Made by a program: the position numbers and the translations under genes. The notes below the pieces were generated by a model. That model made no database searches, had not been told where the DNA came from, and was given only the letters and a program-made list of their open reading frames with translations. A stretch of DNA of 64,000 nt from Clostridiales bacterium UBA1738 (GTDB taxonomy: Bacteria; Bacillota; Clostridia; UBA1381): contig DCIA01000013.1 of assembly GCA_002315735.1 (NCBI GenBank), forward strand, positions 162,022-226,021, read 5' to 3'. Shown here one piece after another: positions 27,235 to 34,665 of this stretch (the first letter of the stretch is position 1; every line of letters begins with the position of its first letter).

Positions 27235-27861
27235 ATGGCTTTCGATTTCAAGAAGGAATACAAGGAATTCTATATGCCGAAGAACAAGCCAAAGATTGTA
27301 AATGTACCGAAAGCGAATTATATCGCTGTGCGCGGAAAAGGCAATCCTAACGAGGAAGACGGTGCTTATCAGCAGGCGGTGGGTGTTCTATATGCCGTTG
27401 CCTACACACTGAAAATGAGCTATAAAACCGATTACCATATCGAAGGCTTTTACGATTATGTCGTTCCGCCGCTGGAGGGCTTTTGGTGGCAGGAGGGCGT
27501 TGACGGTATTGATTACAGCGATAAATCCACATTTTGTTGGATTTCGGTGATTCGCCTGCCCGATTTCATTACGAAAAAGGATTTCGATTGGGCGGTGGAG
27601 ACGGCAACAAAAAAGAAAAAACTCGACTGTGGTGCAGCCGAATTTTTAACAATAGAGGAAGGACTTTGCGTACAAATTATGCACATCGGTTCTTTCGACA
27701 ACGAGCCTGCCACCGTTGAAATGATGAACCGATATCTTGTGGAAAACGGATACGAAAACGATTTTTCCGAAAAACGCCTGCATCACGAGATTTATATGAG
27801 CGATGCCAGAAAGGTCGCACCCGAAAAATGGAGAACGGTCATACGGCATCCGATAAAATAA
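27235..27861 (+). CDS. GyrI-like domain protein (putative small-molecule hydrolase)
   Basis: 208 aa of the GyrI-like/effector-binding fold in its duplicated form: VPKANYIAVRGKGNPNEEDG near the N-terminus, the aromatic-rich PLEGFWWQEGVDG centrally, FCWISVIRLPDFI, and LCVQIMHIGSFDNEPATVE with the C-terminal HHEIYMSDARKVAPEKWRT. Close relatives without a DNA-binding domain (Lin2189 of Listeria, YtkR7 type) hydrolyse cyclopropanoid genotoxins, so detoxification is plausible; the substrate here is unknown. Second gene of the riboswitch-controlled cassette. G+C-richer codons than host genes suggest transfer. Confidence 0.85.
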   Translation: MAFDFKKEYKEFYMPKNKPKIVNVPKANYIAVRGKGNPNEEDGAYQQAVGVLYAVAYTLKMSYKTDYHIEGFYDYVVPPLEGFWWQEGVDGIDYSDKSTFCWISVIRLPDFITKKDFDWAVETATKKKKLDCGAAEFLTIEEGLCVQIMHIGSFDNEPATVEMMNRYLVENGYENDFSEKRLHHEIYMSDARKVAPEKWRTVIRHPIK

Positions 27862-28106
27862 AGGAACATATAATATCCTTTGAAATAGCCTAAATTATTT
27901 GAGTAAAAGAATCATTGTTATTAATTGTGTGTCATAAAGTTTTTATTGTTCAACAATAAATATCATCCATACACCATTTACACCAAATCTTACACCAATT
28001 AGAACATGCTACGATTCCAAAGGATTTGAGATAATTCTTTTCATTTGCGAAATTACAGTGGATTCGTGTAAATTCCCGGTAATTCCCGGTACCTGCCTGT
28101 ATCCCC
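27862..28106. other. Right arm of the inserted cassette, no gene
   Basis: About 245 nt without a credible ORF. It holds an AAAGGA/TCCTTT hairpin just after the gyrI-like stop (possible weak terminator), a TTTATTG/CAATAAA hairpin (27944-27962), three ACACCA-spaced motifs (27971-28000) and a tandem decamer (28071-28090). The short open frames ending here have no start and could be the tail of a lost gene, for example a recombinase; I cannot demonstrate that. Confidence 0.6.
28071..28090. repeat. Tandem 10-mer at the cassette's right end
   Basis: AATTCCCGGT twice in direct tandem, 12 nt inside the right 22-nt repeat. Position and form resemble arm-type recombinase sites, an inference only. Confidence 0.6.
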
Positions 28107-28123
28107 ACAATGAAGCCAATAGA
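28102..28123. repeat. Right copy of 22-nt direct repeat (attR-like)
   Basis: Matches 26515-26536 with one mismatch; 28107-28123 is identical to 26520-26536. Confidence 0.88.
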
Positions 28124-28132
28124 AAACAACTA
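28107..28132 (+). pseudogene. Displaced original 3' end of lysS
   Basis: Reads ACA ATG AAG CCA ATA then GAA AAC AAC TAA, i.e. T-M-K-P-I-E-N-N-stop, continuous with the repeat and followed 4 nt later by a strong terminator. It has no start and is cut off from the rest of lysS by the cassette. Confidence 0.75.
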
Positions 28133-28135
28133 ATC

Positions 28136-28165
28136 AAAAAACCTTGCAAAATTGCAAGGTTTTTT
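28136..28165. terminator. Original lysS terminator, bidirectional with apbE
   Basis: A6 then CCTTGCAA / TTGCAAGG then T6: a symmetrical hairpin (28136-28149 / 28152-28165) usable from both sides. Confidence 0.9.
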
Positions 28166-28166
28166 A

Positions 28167-29135
28167 TTATTCAATAAATTCATATTTATATGAAAAATCG
28201 GTTTGCTTAAAAATATTCTCTAAACTTTTAGAAAAATATACTGTGTCATCGGTTATAAAAATACCACCACAATTATAGTTTTTTATTAGTTTTATACCGT
28301 CTTCCAACCCCGCCACAAATGCCGCTGTTGACAGGCAGTCGCAAAGAGTCGGGCTACCCGATATCACTGTCACGCTATGCAGTTCATTTTTGGAAGGGTA
28401 TCCCGTTTTGGGATTTAATATGTGATGATACCTATTGCCTTCAATCTCAAAATATCTTTGATAGTCTCCTGATGTTATTACAGCCAAATTCTCTGCTGTT
28501 ATTATTCCGACTATGTCGCTTTCATTTTTAGGGCTTTGAATCCCTATTTTCCAATTCTCACCCGTAACCTTTTTCCCCATAGCGTATGCATTGCCGCCAA
28601 GATTGATAAGTGCAGACGAAACTCCATCTCTACTTAATATTTCAATTAATTTATCAGTCACATAACCTTTTGCAACCCCACCTAAATTAATCCTATTCTC
28701 GAGTTTTGATTCCTTTAATGCCTTTTCAACATTAGGTATATTCCCCGTATTATTTTTTATATCCCAAGCCTTTATAAGAGGCTCTAAATATATTGAAAAA
28801 TAGTCACTATTTTTTGTACCAAAATCTTTTGAAAATGCAATTACTTCATTTAAGTCTTCCGAAAATTCAACCTTTTCTCCGTTATTATATCTATAAAGTA
28901 AACTTGATTGATTTTCTGCCGACATTTCCAATTCTGCTTTTCTTATATATTTTTCACAGTCATCTAGCGGCTTTTCTGTTCTTGAAACAACCGTTATCTC
29001 AGAAATTGTGTCAAAGCAGCCATCTATTGTTCTTTTGCGTTCTTTTGTTGTAAATTTTTGAGAAGCAACCACTAAAACTACAATAACAACAGTCGCTAAA
29101 ATCAATATCCTTGACTTTTTAATTTGTTTTTTCAT
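28167..29135 (-). CDS. apbE: FAD:protein FMN transferase (ApbE family)
   Basis: Covalently attaches FMN to a Thr of target redox proteins (Rnf/Nqr-type subunits or flavin-based reductases), acting outside the membrane. 322 aa: one N-terminal membrane anchor (about 8-24, no lipobox Cys), then ApbE core motifs INLGGVAKGYVTD, INLGGNAYAMG, ITSGDYQRYF, HHILNPKTGYP and CDCLSTAAFV. Mg and FAD residues appear intact. ATG 29135 has GGAGGA upstream, inside the end of rbgA, and a 17-nt overlap suggests coupling. No flavinylation target is in the window. Confidence 0.9.
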   Translation of the reverse strand: MKKQIKKSRILILATVVIVVLVVASQKFTTKERKRTIDGCFDTISEITVVSRTEKPLDDCEKYIRKAELEMSAENQSSLLYRYNNGEKVEFSEDLNEVIAFSKDFGTKNSDYFSIYLEPLIKAWDIKNNTGNIPNVEKALKESKLENRINLGGVAKGYVTDKLIEILSRDGVSSALINLGGNAYAMGKKVTGENWKIGIQSPKNESDIVGIITAENLAVITSGDYQRYFEIEGNRYHHILNPKTGYPSKNELHSVTVISGSPTLCDCLSTAAFVAGLEDGIKLIKNYNCGGIFITDDTVYFSKSLENIFKQTDFSYKYEFIE

Positions 29136-29988
29136 TATAGTCCTCCGGCAATTCCAGCGTGATTTTTCCAATTTTGGCACTTCTAAAATCATCTAAAACA
29201 ATATCTGCTGCACGCTTTTCGTCAATCTCGCCACCGGAAATTAGGCACCCTCGCTTTCTTCCTATCAAATCTAAAATTTCATAACCTTTAAGACCTGTAA
29301 TATCTGACAGTTTATATCTTGCACATAGCATATCGTTATAATGCACCTGCAAATACTCCAAAAGTGAATATGCAATAAGTTCAACTTCCATAATTTCGTC
29401 CTTTATCGCACCTGTATATGCAAGTCTTAATGCTATTTTTTGGTCTTCATACTTAGGCTGCAAAATTCCCGGAGTATCCAAAAGTTCAAGTCCGTCTTTT
29501 AATCTTACCCACTGTTTTGCTCTGGTAATTCCCGGCTTATCTCCTGTTTTTGTCGCTGCTTTTCCGACAAGTTTATTAATTAGTGTGGATTTTCCTACAT
29601 TTGGGATACCAACAATCATAATTTTTATATTTCGTCTCATTCCACGCTCTGCATCTCGTGCAATTCTATCTTTTATTAGTTCTTTTGCCATAGGTGCTAT
29701 CTTGTTTATTCCGCCACCTGTCGCACAGCTTATAGGAATTACCTTTATTCCCTTGTCATTATAAGCCTTTATCCACCTATCCGTGACATTTGCATCTGCC
29801 AAATCAAATTTATTTAGAAGTATAATTCTCGGCTTTGATGATAACAAATCGTCGATATCTTGATTTCTGCCCGAATGCGGAATTCTAGCATCTAACACCT
29901 CTACTATTACATCAACATTTTTTAAATTTTCTTCAAGCATACGGCGAGTTTTCGCCATATGTCCCGGATACCATTGAAGATTTTCCAT
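29119..29988 (-). CDS. rbgA: Ribosome biogenesis GTPase YlqF/RbgA
   Basis: Circularly permuted GTPase needed for late assembly of the 50S subunit. 289 aa: QWYPGHMAKT at the N-terminus, G4 motif NKFDLAD (about 60), then G1 GIPNVGKSTLINKL (about 128) and G3 DTPGIL (about 173), i.e. the permuted order G4-G1-G3, with a C-terminal helical RNA-binding region. SD AGGTGA. Separated from lepB by a hairpin at 30008. Confidence 0.95.
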   Translation of the reverse strand: MENLQWYPGHMAKTRRMLEENLKNVDVIVEVLDARIPHSGRNQDIDDLLSSKPRIILLNKFDLADANVTDRWIKAYNDKGIKVIPISCATGGGINKIAPMAKELIKDRIARDAERGMRRNIKIMIVGIPNVGKSTLINKLVGKAATKTGDKPGITRAKQWVRLKDGLELLDTPGILQPKYEDQKIALRLAYTGAIKDEIMEVELIAYSLLEYLQVHYNDMLCARYKLSDITGLKGYEILDLIGRKRGCLISGGEIDEKRAADIVLDDFRSAKIGKITLELPEDYNEKTN

Positions 29989-30007
29989 ATATTCACCTCA
30001 TATGAAA

Positions 30008-30033
30008 TTGGCAGGTTAAAACTAACCTGCCAA
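30008..30033 (-). terminator. Hairpin between lepB and rbgA
   Basis: A perfect 11-bp stem TTGGCAGGTTA / TAACCTGCCAA with 4-nt loop. On the minus strand only a short TTTCAT follows, so it may be a leaky terminator or a processing/stability element. Confidence 0.55.
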
Positions 30034-30037
30034 AATA

Positions 30038-30727
30038 TTATTTTGTTTTTCCAATCGCATTAAAAGGCCATAATCTATATTGTGATTTGCCGCTAATTGC
30101 CTTAATCGGCACTTCTCCAAGAGCAGAAGAACGAGAATCCTTACTATTAGGTCTATTATCTCCCATTACAAAAACATAACCTTCGCTTACTGTAAATGGA
30201 TATTCCACATTGATGTCATAGTCTTCTGTTACACCATCATAGTATGGCTCATCTAAAACCTTACCATTTACAAGCACTTGACCATCTACAATGTCAACTA
30301 TGTCCCCCGGCATACCGATTATTCTCTTTACATAAAATTTAATTTTTAAATCTTTTGGAAGTTTCAAATATAAACGAGCCTTTGAAAAAATATTAAGTTC
30401 TGTATCATTTACCTCTTCATATTCCTTAAAGTATTCATTTCTATTCTTATAGTTACTGTCAAGAATGATAATATCGCCTTGGTGAGGCTTATAACCTAAC
30501 TTTGTAACAACCAATCTATCATTGTTAACCAAAGTCGGATACATCGAAGGGCCATCAACTCTTACAATATCAAAGATGAATACCTTTATAGTTACTGCGA
30601 TAACTAATGCAATAATTATCGTGTAAAACCACTCCCACACTTCTTTCCAAATGTTAAAACTGCTTTCCGTTTCCTTTATTTTTTGAGTTTCCTCATTATT
30701 ATTTTCCAAGTTATCATTTTCTAACAT
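30038..30727 (-). CDS. lepB: Signal peptidase I
   Basis: Cleaves signal peptides of secreted proteins at the outer face of the membrane. 229 aa: a 30-residue charged cytoplasmic head, one membrane helix (about 33-53), the catalytic Ser in VDGPSMYPTL, the catalytic Lys in YVKRIIGMPGD and the box GDNRPNSKDSR. Single-anchor Gram-positive type. Has its own promoter after the rplS terminator. Confidence 0.95.
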   Translation of the reverse strand: MLENDNLENNNEETQKIKETESSFNIWKEVWEWFYTIIIALVIAVTIKVFIFDIVRVDGPSMYPTLVNNDRLVVTKLGYKPHQGDIIILDSNYKNRNEYFKEYEEVNDTELNIFSKARLYLKLPKDLKIKFYVKRIIGMPGDIVDIVDGQVLVNGKVLDEPYYDGVTEDYDINVEYPFTVSEGYVFVMGDNRPNSKDSRSSALGEVPIKAISGKSQYRLWPFNAIGKTK

Positions 30728-30762
30728 ATCACTACACCTCGAACAATATAAACTGTAATTTT

Positions 30763-30790
30763 ATTATAGCACACCATAAACCAAATGCAA
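30763..30790 (-). promoter_or_regulatory. Promoter of lepB
   Basis: Extended -10 TGCTATAAT (TATAAT 30763-30768) with TTGCAT (30785-30790) 16 nt upstream, minus strand. Confidence 0.65.
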
Positions 30791-30795
30791 GTAGA

Positions 30796-30827
30796 AAGCA
30801 AAAGGGGACATAAAGCAATGTCCCCTT
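30796..30827 (-). terminator. Terminator of rplS
   Basis: AAGGGGACAT / ATGTCCCCTT (30802-30811 / 30818-30827), 6-nt loop; the minus-strand transcript continues TTGCTTTC. Confidence 0.85.
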
Positions 30828-30845
30828 GTATTAATTAAAGAAAAC

Positions 30846-31196
30846 TTAGATTCTTTCCTTAACCTTAGCAGCCTTACCAACTCTATCACGAAGATAGAAT
30901 AGTCTTGCACGTCTAACTTTACCTTTTCTTGAAATTTCAATCTTTTCAATGATAGGTGAGTTAATAGGCCATGTCTTTTCAACACCAACACCATAAGAAA
31001 GTCTTCTTACAGTGAAAGTTGCACCGATGCCGCTACCTTGCTTTTTAATGATTGTACCTTCGAACATTTGAGTTCTTGTACGGTTACCTTCAACAACCTT
31101 TTGATAAACCTTTACATTGTTACCAACAACAAGTTCAGGTAGGTCGTTTCTGATTTGGTCTTTTGTTAAAGCTGAAATGATTTCTTTTGTATTCAT
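30846..31196 (-). CDS. rplS: 50S ribosomal protein L19
   Basis: 116 aa, normal length. Motifs: [54 protein letters not shown] and the basic C-terminus [18 protein letters not shown]. Two adjacent ATG codons (31199 and 31196) follow the SD AGGAGGGC; the second has the better spacing. Not flanked by trmD/rimM as in many bacteria, standing alone between its own promoter and terminator. Confidence 0.96.
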   Translation of the reverse strand: MNTKEIISALTKDQIRNDLPELVVGNNVKVYQKVVEGNRTRTQMFEGTIIKKQGSGIGATFTVRRLSYGVGVEKTWPINSPIIEKIEISRKGKVRRARLFYLRDRVGKAAKVKERI

Positions 31197-31202
31197 CATT
31201 TT

Positions 31203-31262
31203 GCCCTCCTTAATTTTTTTCAAGGCGTTCGTGCCGACCAAGGCAGAGGACCACCCATAATT
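31203..31262 (-). promoter_or_regulatory. L19 leader (autoregulatory 5' UTR)
   Basis: The untranslated leader of rplS holds a G+C-rich stretch (GGGTGGTCCTCTGCC, GTCGGCACGAACGCC) unlike the AT-rich surroundings and able to pair with the SD region. Position and character fit the Firmicute L19 leader family; no covariance search was possible. Confidence 0.6.
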
Positions 31263-31272
31263 TAACTTATAT

Positions 31273-31301
31273 ATATTACCACATTCTTTCATTAAAGTCA
31301 A
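31273..31301 (-). promoter_or_regulatory. Promoter of rplS
   Basis: TTGACT (31296-31301), 17 nt, TAATAT (31273-31278), minus strand. Confidence 0.72.
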
Positions 31302-31377
31302 TAGTTTTATTAAGATTTTTTATGAATAATATTGAAATAAGACAAGTATTATTTATTAAAGGGGGCAAGGAGATAAT

Positions 31378-32439
31378 ATGCGAATTAAAGGTACGAAAAT
31401 GATTGTATTAACAAAACACAACTTAATACTTATTGCTCTTTTAATTGTCATTTCTATTTTTTGCATTGTTGCTGTAATTAGCATTTCTAAGACTAAATCT
31501 ACCGTCGCATTTAATGACTATAAACCGATAATAGAAACCGAATTACTCGGAAAAAAAGAGGAAAACATCTTAGAAAAGTGGAAGTCAAAAAAGACAAAAG
31601 TGCAAAATAGTATTCTAAAATCTTTTTTTAATTTTAATGAAAATAATCCTCAAAATATTGAGTCGACAAAGGAAGCACCAATAAAGGAAGAACTTATTTC
31701 TTCAGAAATCAAAAAAGTGGACAAAGGTATGCAACTTTCAAACGCAACAAACTTTGATGTAAACCCCTACGACTTTATTGACAAAAAACTCAAATTTAAA
31801 ATGGACAATAATGGTGCTCAAATCCTTATTGTGCACACCCATACAACCGAAAGTTACAGCGAAAATGAATATCCAAAAAACTCGCCCGACAGAAATCTTG
31901 ACAACGAAAAAAATATCGTCGCTGTTGGAAATGCTATGGCAGAAATTTTTGAAAAAAACAAAATTTCTACATATCACGATACAACAGTCCATGACTACCC
32001 ATCATATAACGGTGCTTATCAAAGAGCCGAGCAAACAATTCGAAAGGATATAAAAAATAATAGTGGCATAAAGGTCGTTTTAGATGTTCATCGTGACGGC
32101 ATAACAAAGGATGACGGAACAAAGGTAAAACTGCTTACAGAAATTGACAAGAAAAAGGTCGCTCAAGTTATGCTTGTTGTTGGCACAAACAGCAACTTGC
32201 CCCACGATAATTGGCAAGAAAATTTTACACTTGCCTCAAAGATACAAGCAAAGGCAATAGAACTTTATCCGTCGCTTATGCGGCCTATAAATCTGCGAAA
32301 AGAGCGTTTTAATGAACAAATAACTACCGGCTCATTGATAGTTGAAATAGGCACAAACGGTAATACATTAGAAGAAGCAGAAGAAGCAGGAAAAATGATA
32401 GCAGATGCAATATCAAAAGTATTAAAGGAATGTGAGTAA
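31378..32439 (+). CDS. spoIIP: Stage II sporulation protein P
   Basis: Peptidoglycan amidase/endopeptidase that works with SpoIID and SpoIIM to thin the septum during engulfment. 353 aa: one N-terminal membrane anchor (about 15-37), a low-complexity external linker, and the Amidase_3-like domain with LIVHTHTTESYS, VVLDVHRDG, VVGTNSNLPHDNW and the catalytic Glu in IVEIGTNGN. SD AAGGAG. Its stop overlaps the next gene. Direct evidence that the host is, or derives from, a spore former. Confidence 0.94.
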   Translation: MRIKGTKMIVLTKHNLILIALLIVISIFCIVAVISISKTKSTVAFNDYKPIIETELLGKKEENILEKWKSKKTKVQNSILKSFFNFNENNPQNIESTKEAPIKEELISSEIKKVDKGMQLSNATNFDVNPYDFIDKKLKFKMDNNGAQILIVHTHTTESYSENEYPKNSPDRNLDNEKNIVAVGNAMAEIFEKNKISTYHDTTVHDYPSYNGAYQRAEQTIRKDIKNNSGIKVVLDVHRDGITKDDGTKVKLLTEIDKKKVAQVMLVVGTNSNLPHDNWQENFTLASKIQAKAIELYPSLMRPINLRKERFNEQITTGSLIVEIGTNGNTLEEAEEAGKMIADAISKVLKECE

Positions 32440-33259
32440 CTTGATTAAAATTAGTAAACATTTATATATTCATTTTTCAACTTTTCTAATTTTCTTGACC
32501 TGTTTTTTTACAAAGCAATTAGATATACTTTTAGTTAGTTATTCTATGATAACAATTCACGAGTTTACCCACCTTCTTGCCTCCCGGATTATTGGGATAG
32601 AAATATCACAGATTACCTTCTACCCCTTTGGGCTTAATTTAAAGCTAAAAAACCATATAATTTACAGCCTTTCCGATGAAATTCTGCTATATCTATCAGG
32701 GCCTATGATTAATGAACTTTTGGCACTATTTGTTTCTTGTTTTTATAAAAATGGGAAATACTACGACCTTTTATATTGGAATAATATGGGACTTTTTATA
32801 TTTAATATTCTCCCCATCACCCCAATGGACGGTGGTATGGTTATGAAAAGAATTTTATCCGACAAGTTTGGAAACAAAGTCGCAAATCGCATTTTATTCA
32901 TAATAAAAATAGTTTTTCTATCAATTCTATCTATACTTGAAATAATTTTGGTGATATATAGCAGAAATAACATACGCTTAATTTTTGTGCTTGTGTTCCT
33001 GTTAGGAAATCTTTTTACAAACGAATCAAAATATAATATGAATTTTTTAAAGGAATTACTATATATCAAAAACAAATCAAAAAAAGACATTATTAAGGTG
33101 AATTTATTGGAAGTTAAGGAAAATTTTATTCCCCAAAAAGTTGCAGAATATTTTTCAATCGAAAAAAACTATATTATTTACATCAAAAACAGTGTCGGAA
33201 AAATTGTAGGAATAAAAACAGAAGAGGAAATTATTGATGAAATTTTTAAAAACTCTTGA
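32432..33259 (+). CDS. Site-2 protease, M50 family (SpoIVFB-like)
   Basis: 275 aa integral membrane metalloprotease. HEFTH (HExxH zinc motif, about residue 43) lies in an early helix; the second motif NILPITPMDGG (about 125) supplies the third ligand Asp. The C-terminal 65 residues form a degenerate CBS-like region, as in SpoIVFB, which activates sigma-K by cutting pro-sigma-K. Placement directly after spoIIP supports a sporulation role but the substrate is inferred. Start is uncertain: GTG 32432 lies only 2 nt from AAAGGA, and TTG 32441 is better spaced. Confidence 0.82.
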   Translation: MSNLIKISKHLYIHFSTFLIFLTCFFTKQLDILLVSYSMITIHEFTHLLASRIIGIEISQITFYPFGLNLKLKNHIIYSLSDEILLYLSGPMINELLALFVSCFYKNGKYYDLLYWNNMGLFIFNILPITPMDGGMVMKRILSDKFGNKVANRILFIIKIVFLSILSILEIILVIYSRNNIRLIFVLVFLLGNLFTNESKYNMNFLKELLYIKNKSKKDIIKVNLLEVKENFIPQKVAEYFSIEKNYIIYIKNSVGKIVGIKTEEEIIDEIFKNS

Positions 33260-33291
33260 CTTTTTTAATTTTTATGTTATACTATTAATAA
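33256..33291 (+). promoter_or_regulatory. Promoter and Per-box-like operator of the Fur-family gene
   Basis: TTGACT (33256-33261), 16 nt, extended -10 TGTTATACT (TATACT 33278-33283). TTATACTATTAATAA (33277-33291) matches the PerR box TTATAATnATTATAA at 11 of 14 fixed positions and covers the -10, suggesting autorepression. Confidence 0.6.
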
Positions 33292-33319
33292 TAATTCCTA
33301 TTAGTGATAAGGAGAAATT

Positions 33320-33730
33320 ATGAAAAAGGATACTATAAATCGTCGCAATACAAAACAACGGGATATAGTTTTTAATTCCGTAACATCAAGGTGCGACCAC
33401 CCTACCGCTGATGAAATTTATCTTGAAATCAACAAAGAGAATCCACATATAAGTAAGGGTACTGTATACAGAAATCTTAATATTCTTTCAAAAAATGGCA
33501 AGATTTCTCATATCAAAGTCCCCGGTTCTGATAGGTTTGATTTAAGGCTTGACAATCATTATCATATTATCTGCACAGAATGTGGAAAGGTTGTTGATGC
33601 ACCAATAGAATATGAAAAAGAAGAAGACTCAATTGTCTCAAAATCAACAGGTTTTGAAATCAAAAGACACCGAACCGTATTTGAAGGCATATGTCCCGAG
33701 TGTAAGAAAAGTTTGTTAAAAACGGAATAA
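33320..33730 (+). CDS. Fur/PerR family transcriptional regulator
   Basis: 136 aa: winged helix (about 8-80) with HPTADEIY and SKGTVYRNLNIL, then the metal-binding dimerisation domain with DNHYHIICTECGKV and the second Cys pair CPECKK, giving the structural CxxC...CxxC zinc site. The PerR rather than Fur assignment rests on gene context (rubrerythrin next) and on the Per-box-like site over its promoter; regulatory-metal ligands cannot settle it by eye. Confidence 0.87.
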   Translation: MKKDTINRRNTKQRDIVFNSVTSRCDHPTADEIYLEINKENPHISKGTVYRNLNILSKNGKISHIKVPGSDRFDLRLDNHYHIICTECGKVVDAPIEYEKEEDSIVSKSTGFEIKRHRTVFEGICPECKKSLLKTE

Positions 33731-33776
33731 AATTCCGAATAAATAAAAAAATAACATTAAGAAAAGAGGTATTATT

Positions 33777-34313
33777 ATGAACAAGTATCAAGGAACACAA
33801 ACAGAAAAGAATCTGGAAGCTGCATTTGCAGGCGAATCACAAGCAAGAAACAAATACACATATTTTGCTTCAAAGGCTAAAAAGGAAGGTTTTGAACAAA
33901 TTTCAGCACTATTTCAAAAAACTGCTGATAATGAAAAAGAACACGCAAAAATGTGGTTTAAAGAACTAAACGGAATTGGAGATACTGCTGAAAACTTAGC
34001 AGCAGCTGCTGACGGCGAAAACTATGAATGGACAGATATGTATGAAGGTTTTGCAAAAACTGCTGAAGAAGAAGGTTTTAAAGACCTTGCAATCAAATTC
34101 AGATTAGTTGCAGCTATCGAAAAGAAACACGAAGAAAGATATCGTGCTCTACTTCACAATGTTGAAGCTCAAGAAGTATTCAAAAAGAGCGAAGTTAAGG
34201 TTTGGGAATGTCGCAACTGTGGTCATATCGTTGTTGGTGAAAACGCTCCTCTTGTTTGCCCAACTTGTGCTCACCCACAAAGTTACTTTGAAATTCACGC
34301 AGAAAATTATTAA
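33777..34313 (+). CDS. rbr: Rubrerythrin
   Basis: Non-haem diiron peroxidase that reduces hydrogen peroxide in anaerobes. 178 aa: ferritin-like four-helix bundle with the E...ExxR/H iron ligands ([41 protein letters not shown]) and a C-terminal rubredoxin-like knuckle ECRNCGHIV...[11 protein letters not shown]. Follows the PerR-like gene with 46 nt gap, forming a peroxide-defence unit closed by the terminator at 34330. Confidence 0.97.
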   Translation: MNKYQGTQTEKNLEAAFAGESQARNKYTYFASKAKKEGFEQISALFQKTADNEKEHAKMWFKELNGIGDTAENLAAAADGENYEWTDMYEGFAKTAEEEGFKDLAIKFRLVAAIEKKHEERYRALLHNVEAQEVFKKSEVKVWECRNCGHIVVGENAPLVCPTCAHPQSYFEIHAENY

Positions 34314-34329
34314 TAAAAGTAAAACAAAA

Positions 34330-34361
34330 ACGGTACTTCCGATTGGAAGTACCGTAATTTT
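34330..34361. terminator. Bidirectional terminator between rbr and rpmA
   Basis: ACGGTACTTCC / GGAAGTACCGT (34330-34340 / 34345-34355), GATT loop, AATTTTTT after and A5 before. Confidence 0.92.
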
Positions 34362-34369
34362 TTGTATTC

Positions 34370-34624
34370 TTATGCAGAATATACGCTGCACTGCTTTTTG
34401 TCTTTGCCTTTTCTTTCGAACTTAACATTTCCATCGATTAGTGCAAACAATGTGTCATCGCTTCCGATACCAACATTGTTACCAGGATGAATCTTAGTTC
34501 CTCTTTGTCTTACCAAAATATTGCCGGCAAGTACAAACTGTCCGTCAGCTCTCTTCACACCAAGACGTTTACTTTCGCTATCACGACCGTTTTTGGTGGA
34601 ACCCATACCTTTTTTATGAGCCAT
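34370..34624 (-). CDS. rpmA: 50S ribosomal protein L27
   Basis: 84 aa: [16 protein letters not shown], then [26 protein letters not shown]. Unusual for this group: the protein starts directly at A-H-K-K. Most Firmicute L27 carry an extra N-terminal peptide removed by the protease Prp. An in-frame TGA lies four codons upstream of the ATG, ruling out a longer form, and the SD GAGGTG fits this start. The prp gene that usually lies between rplU and rpmA is absent (41-nt gap). Confidence 0.97.
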   Translation of the reverse strand: MAHKKGMGSTKNGRDSESKRLGVKRADGQFVLAGNILVRQRGTKIHPGNNVGIGSDDTLFALIDGNVKFERKGKDKKQCSVYSA

Positions 34625-34665
34625 TTTAATTACACCTCAGCTTTCAGTTTGATTAATAATGCTGA

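Larger units (their letters stand above)
26537..28106. mobile_element. 1.57-kb inserted cassette in lysS (yjdF RNA, yjdF, gyrI-like)
   Basis: DNA between the two repeats. It separates lysS from what reads as its own original tail and terminator, is visibly richer in G+C than its flanks, with more GCC, GGC, CGC and CTG codons, and carries a self-contained riboswitch-controlled pair. No recombinase gene is inside, so it would be a remnant, a cassette moved in trans, or one end product of a larger deleted element. The insertion itself is directly read; the mechanism is inference. Confidence 0.75.

Noticed and set aside
27938..28132. Open frame through the cassette's right arm as a gene
   Set aside because: It has no start codon or SD; at most a remnant.
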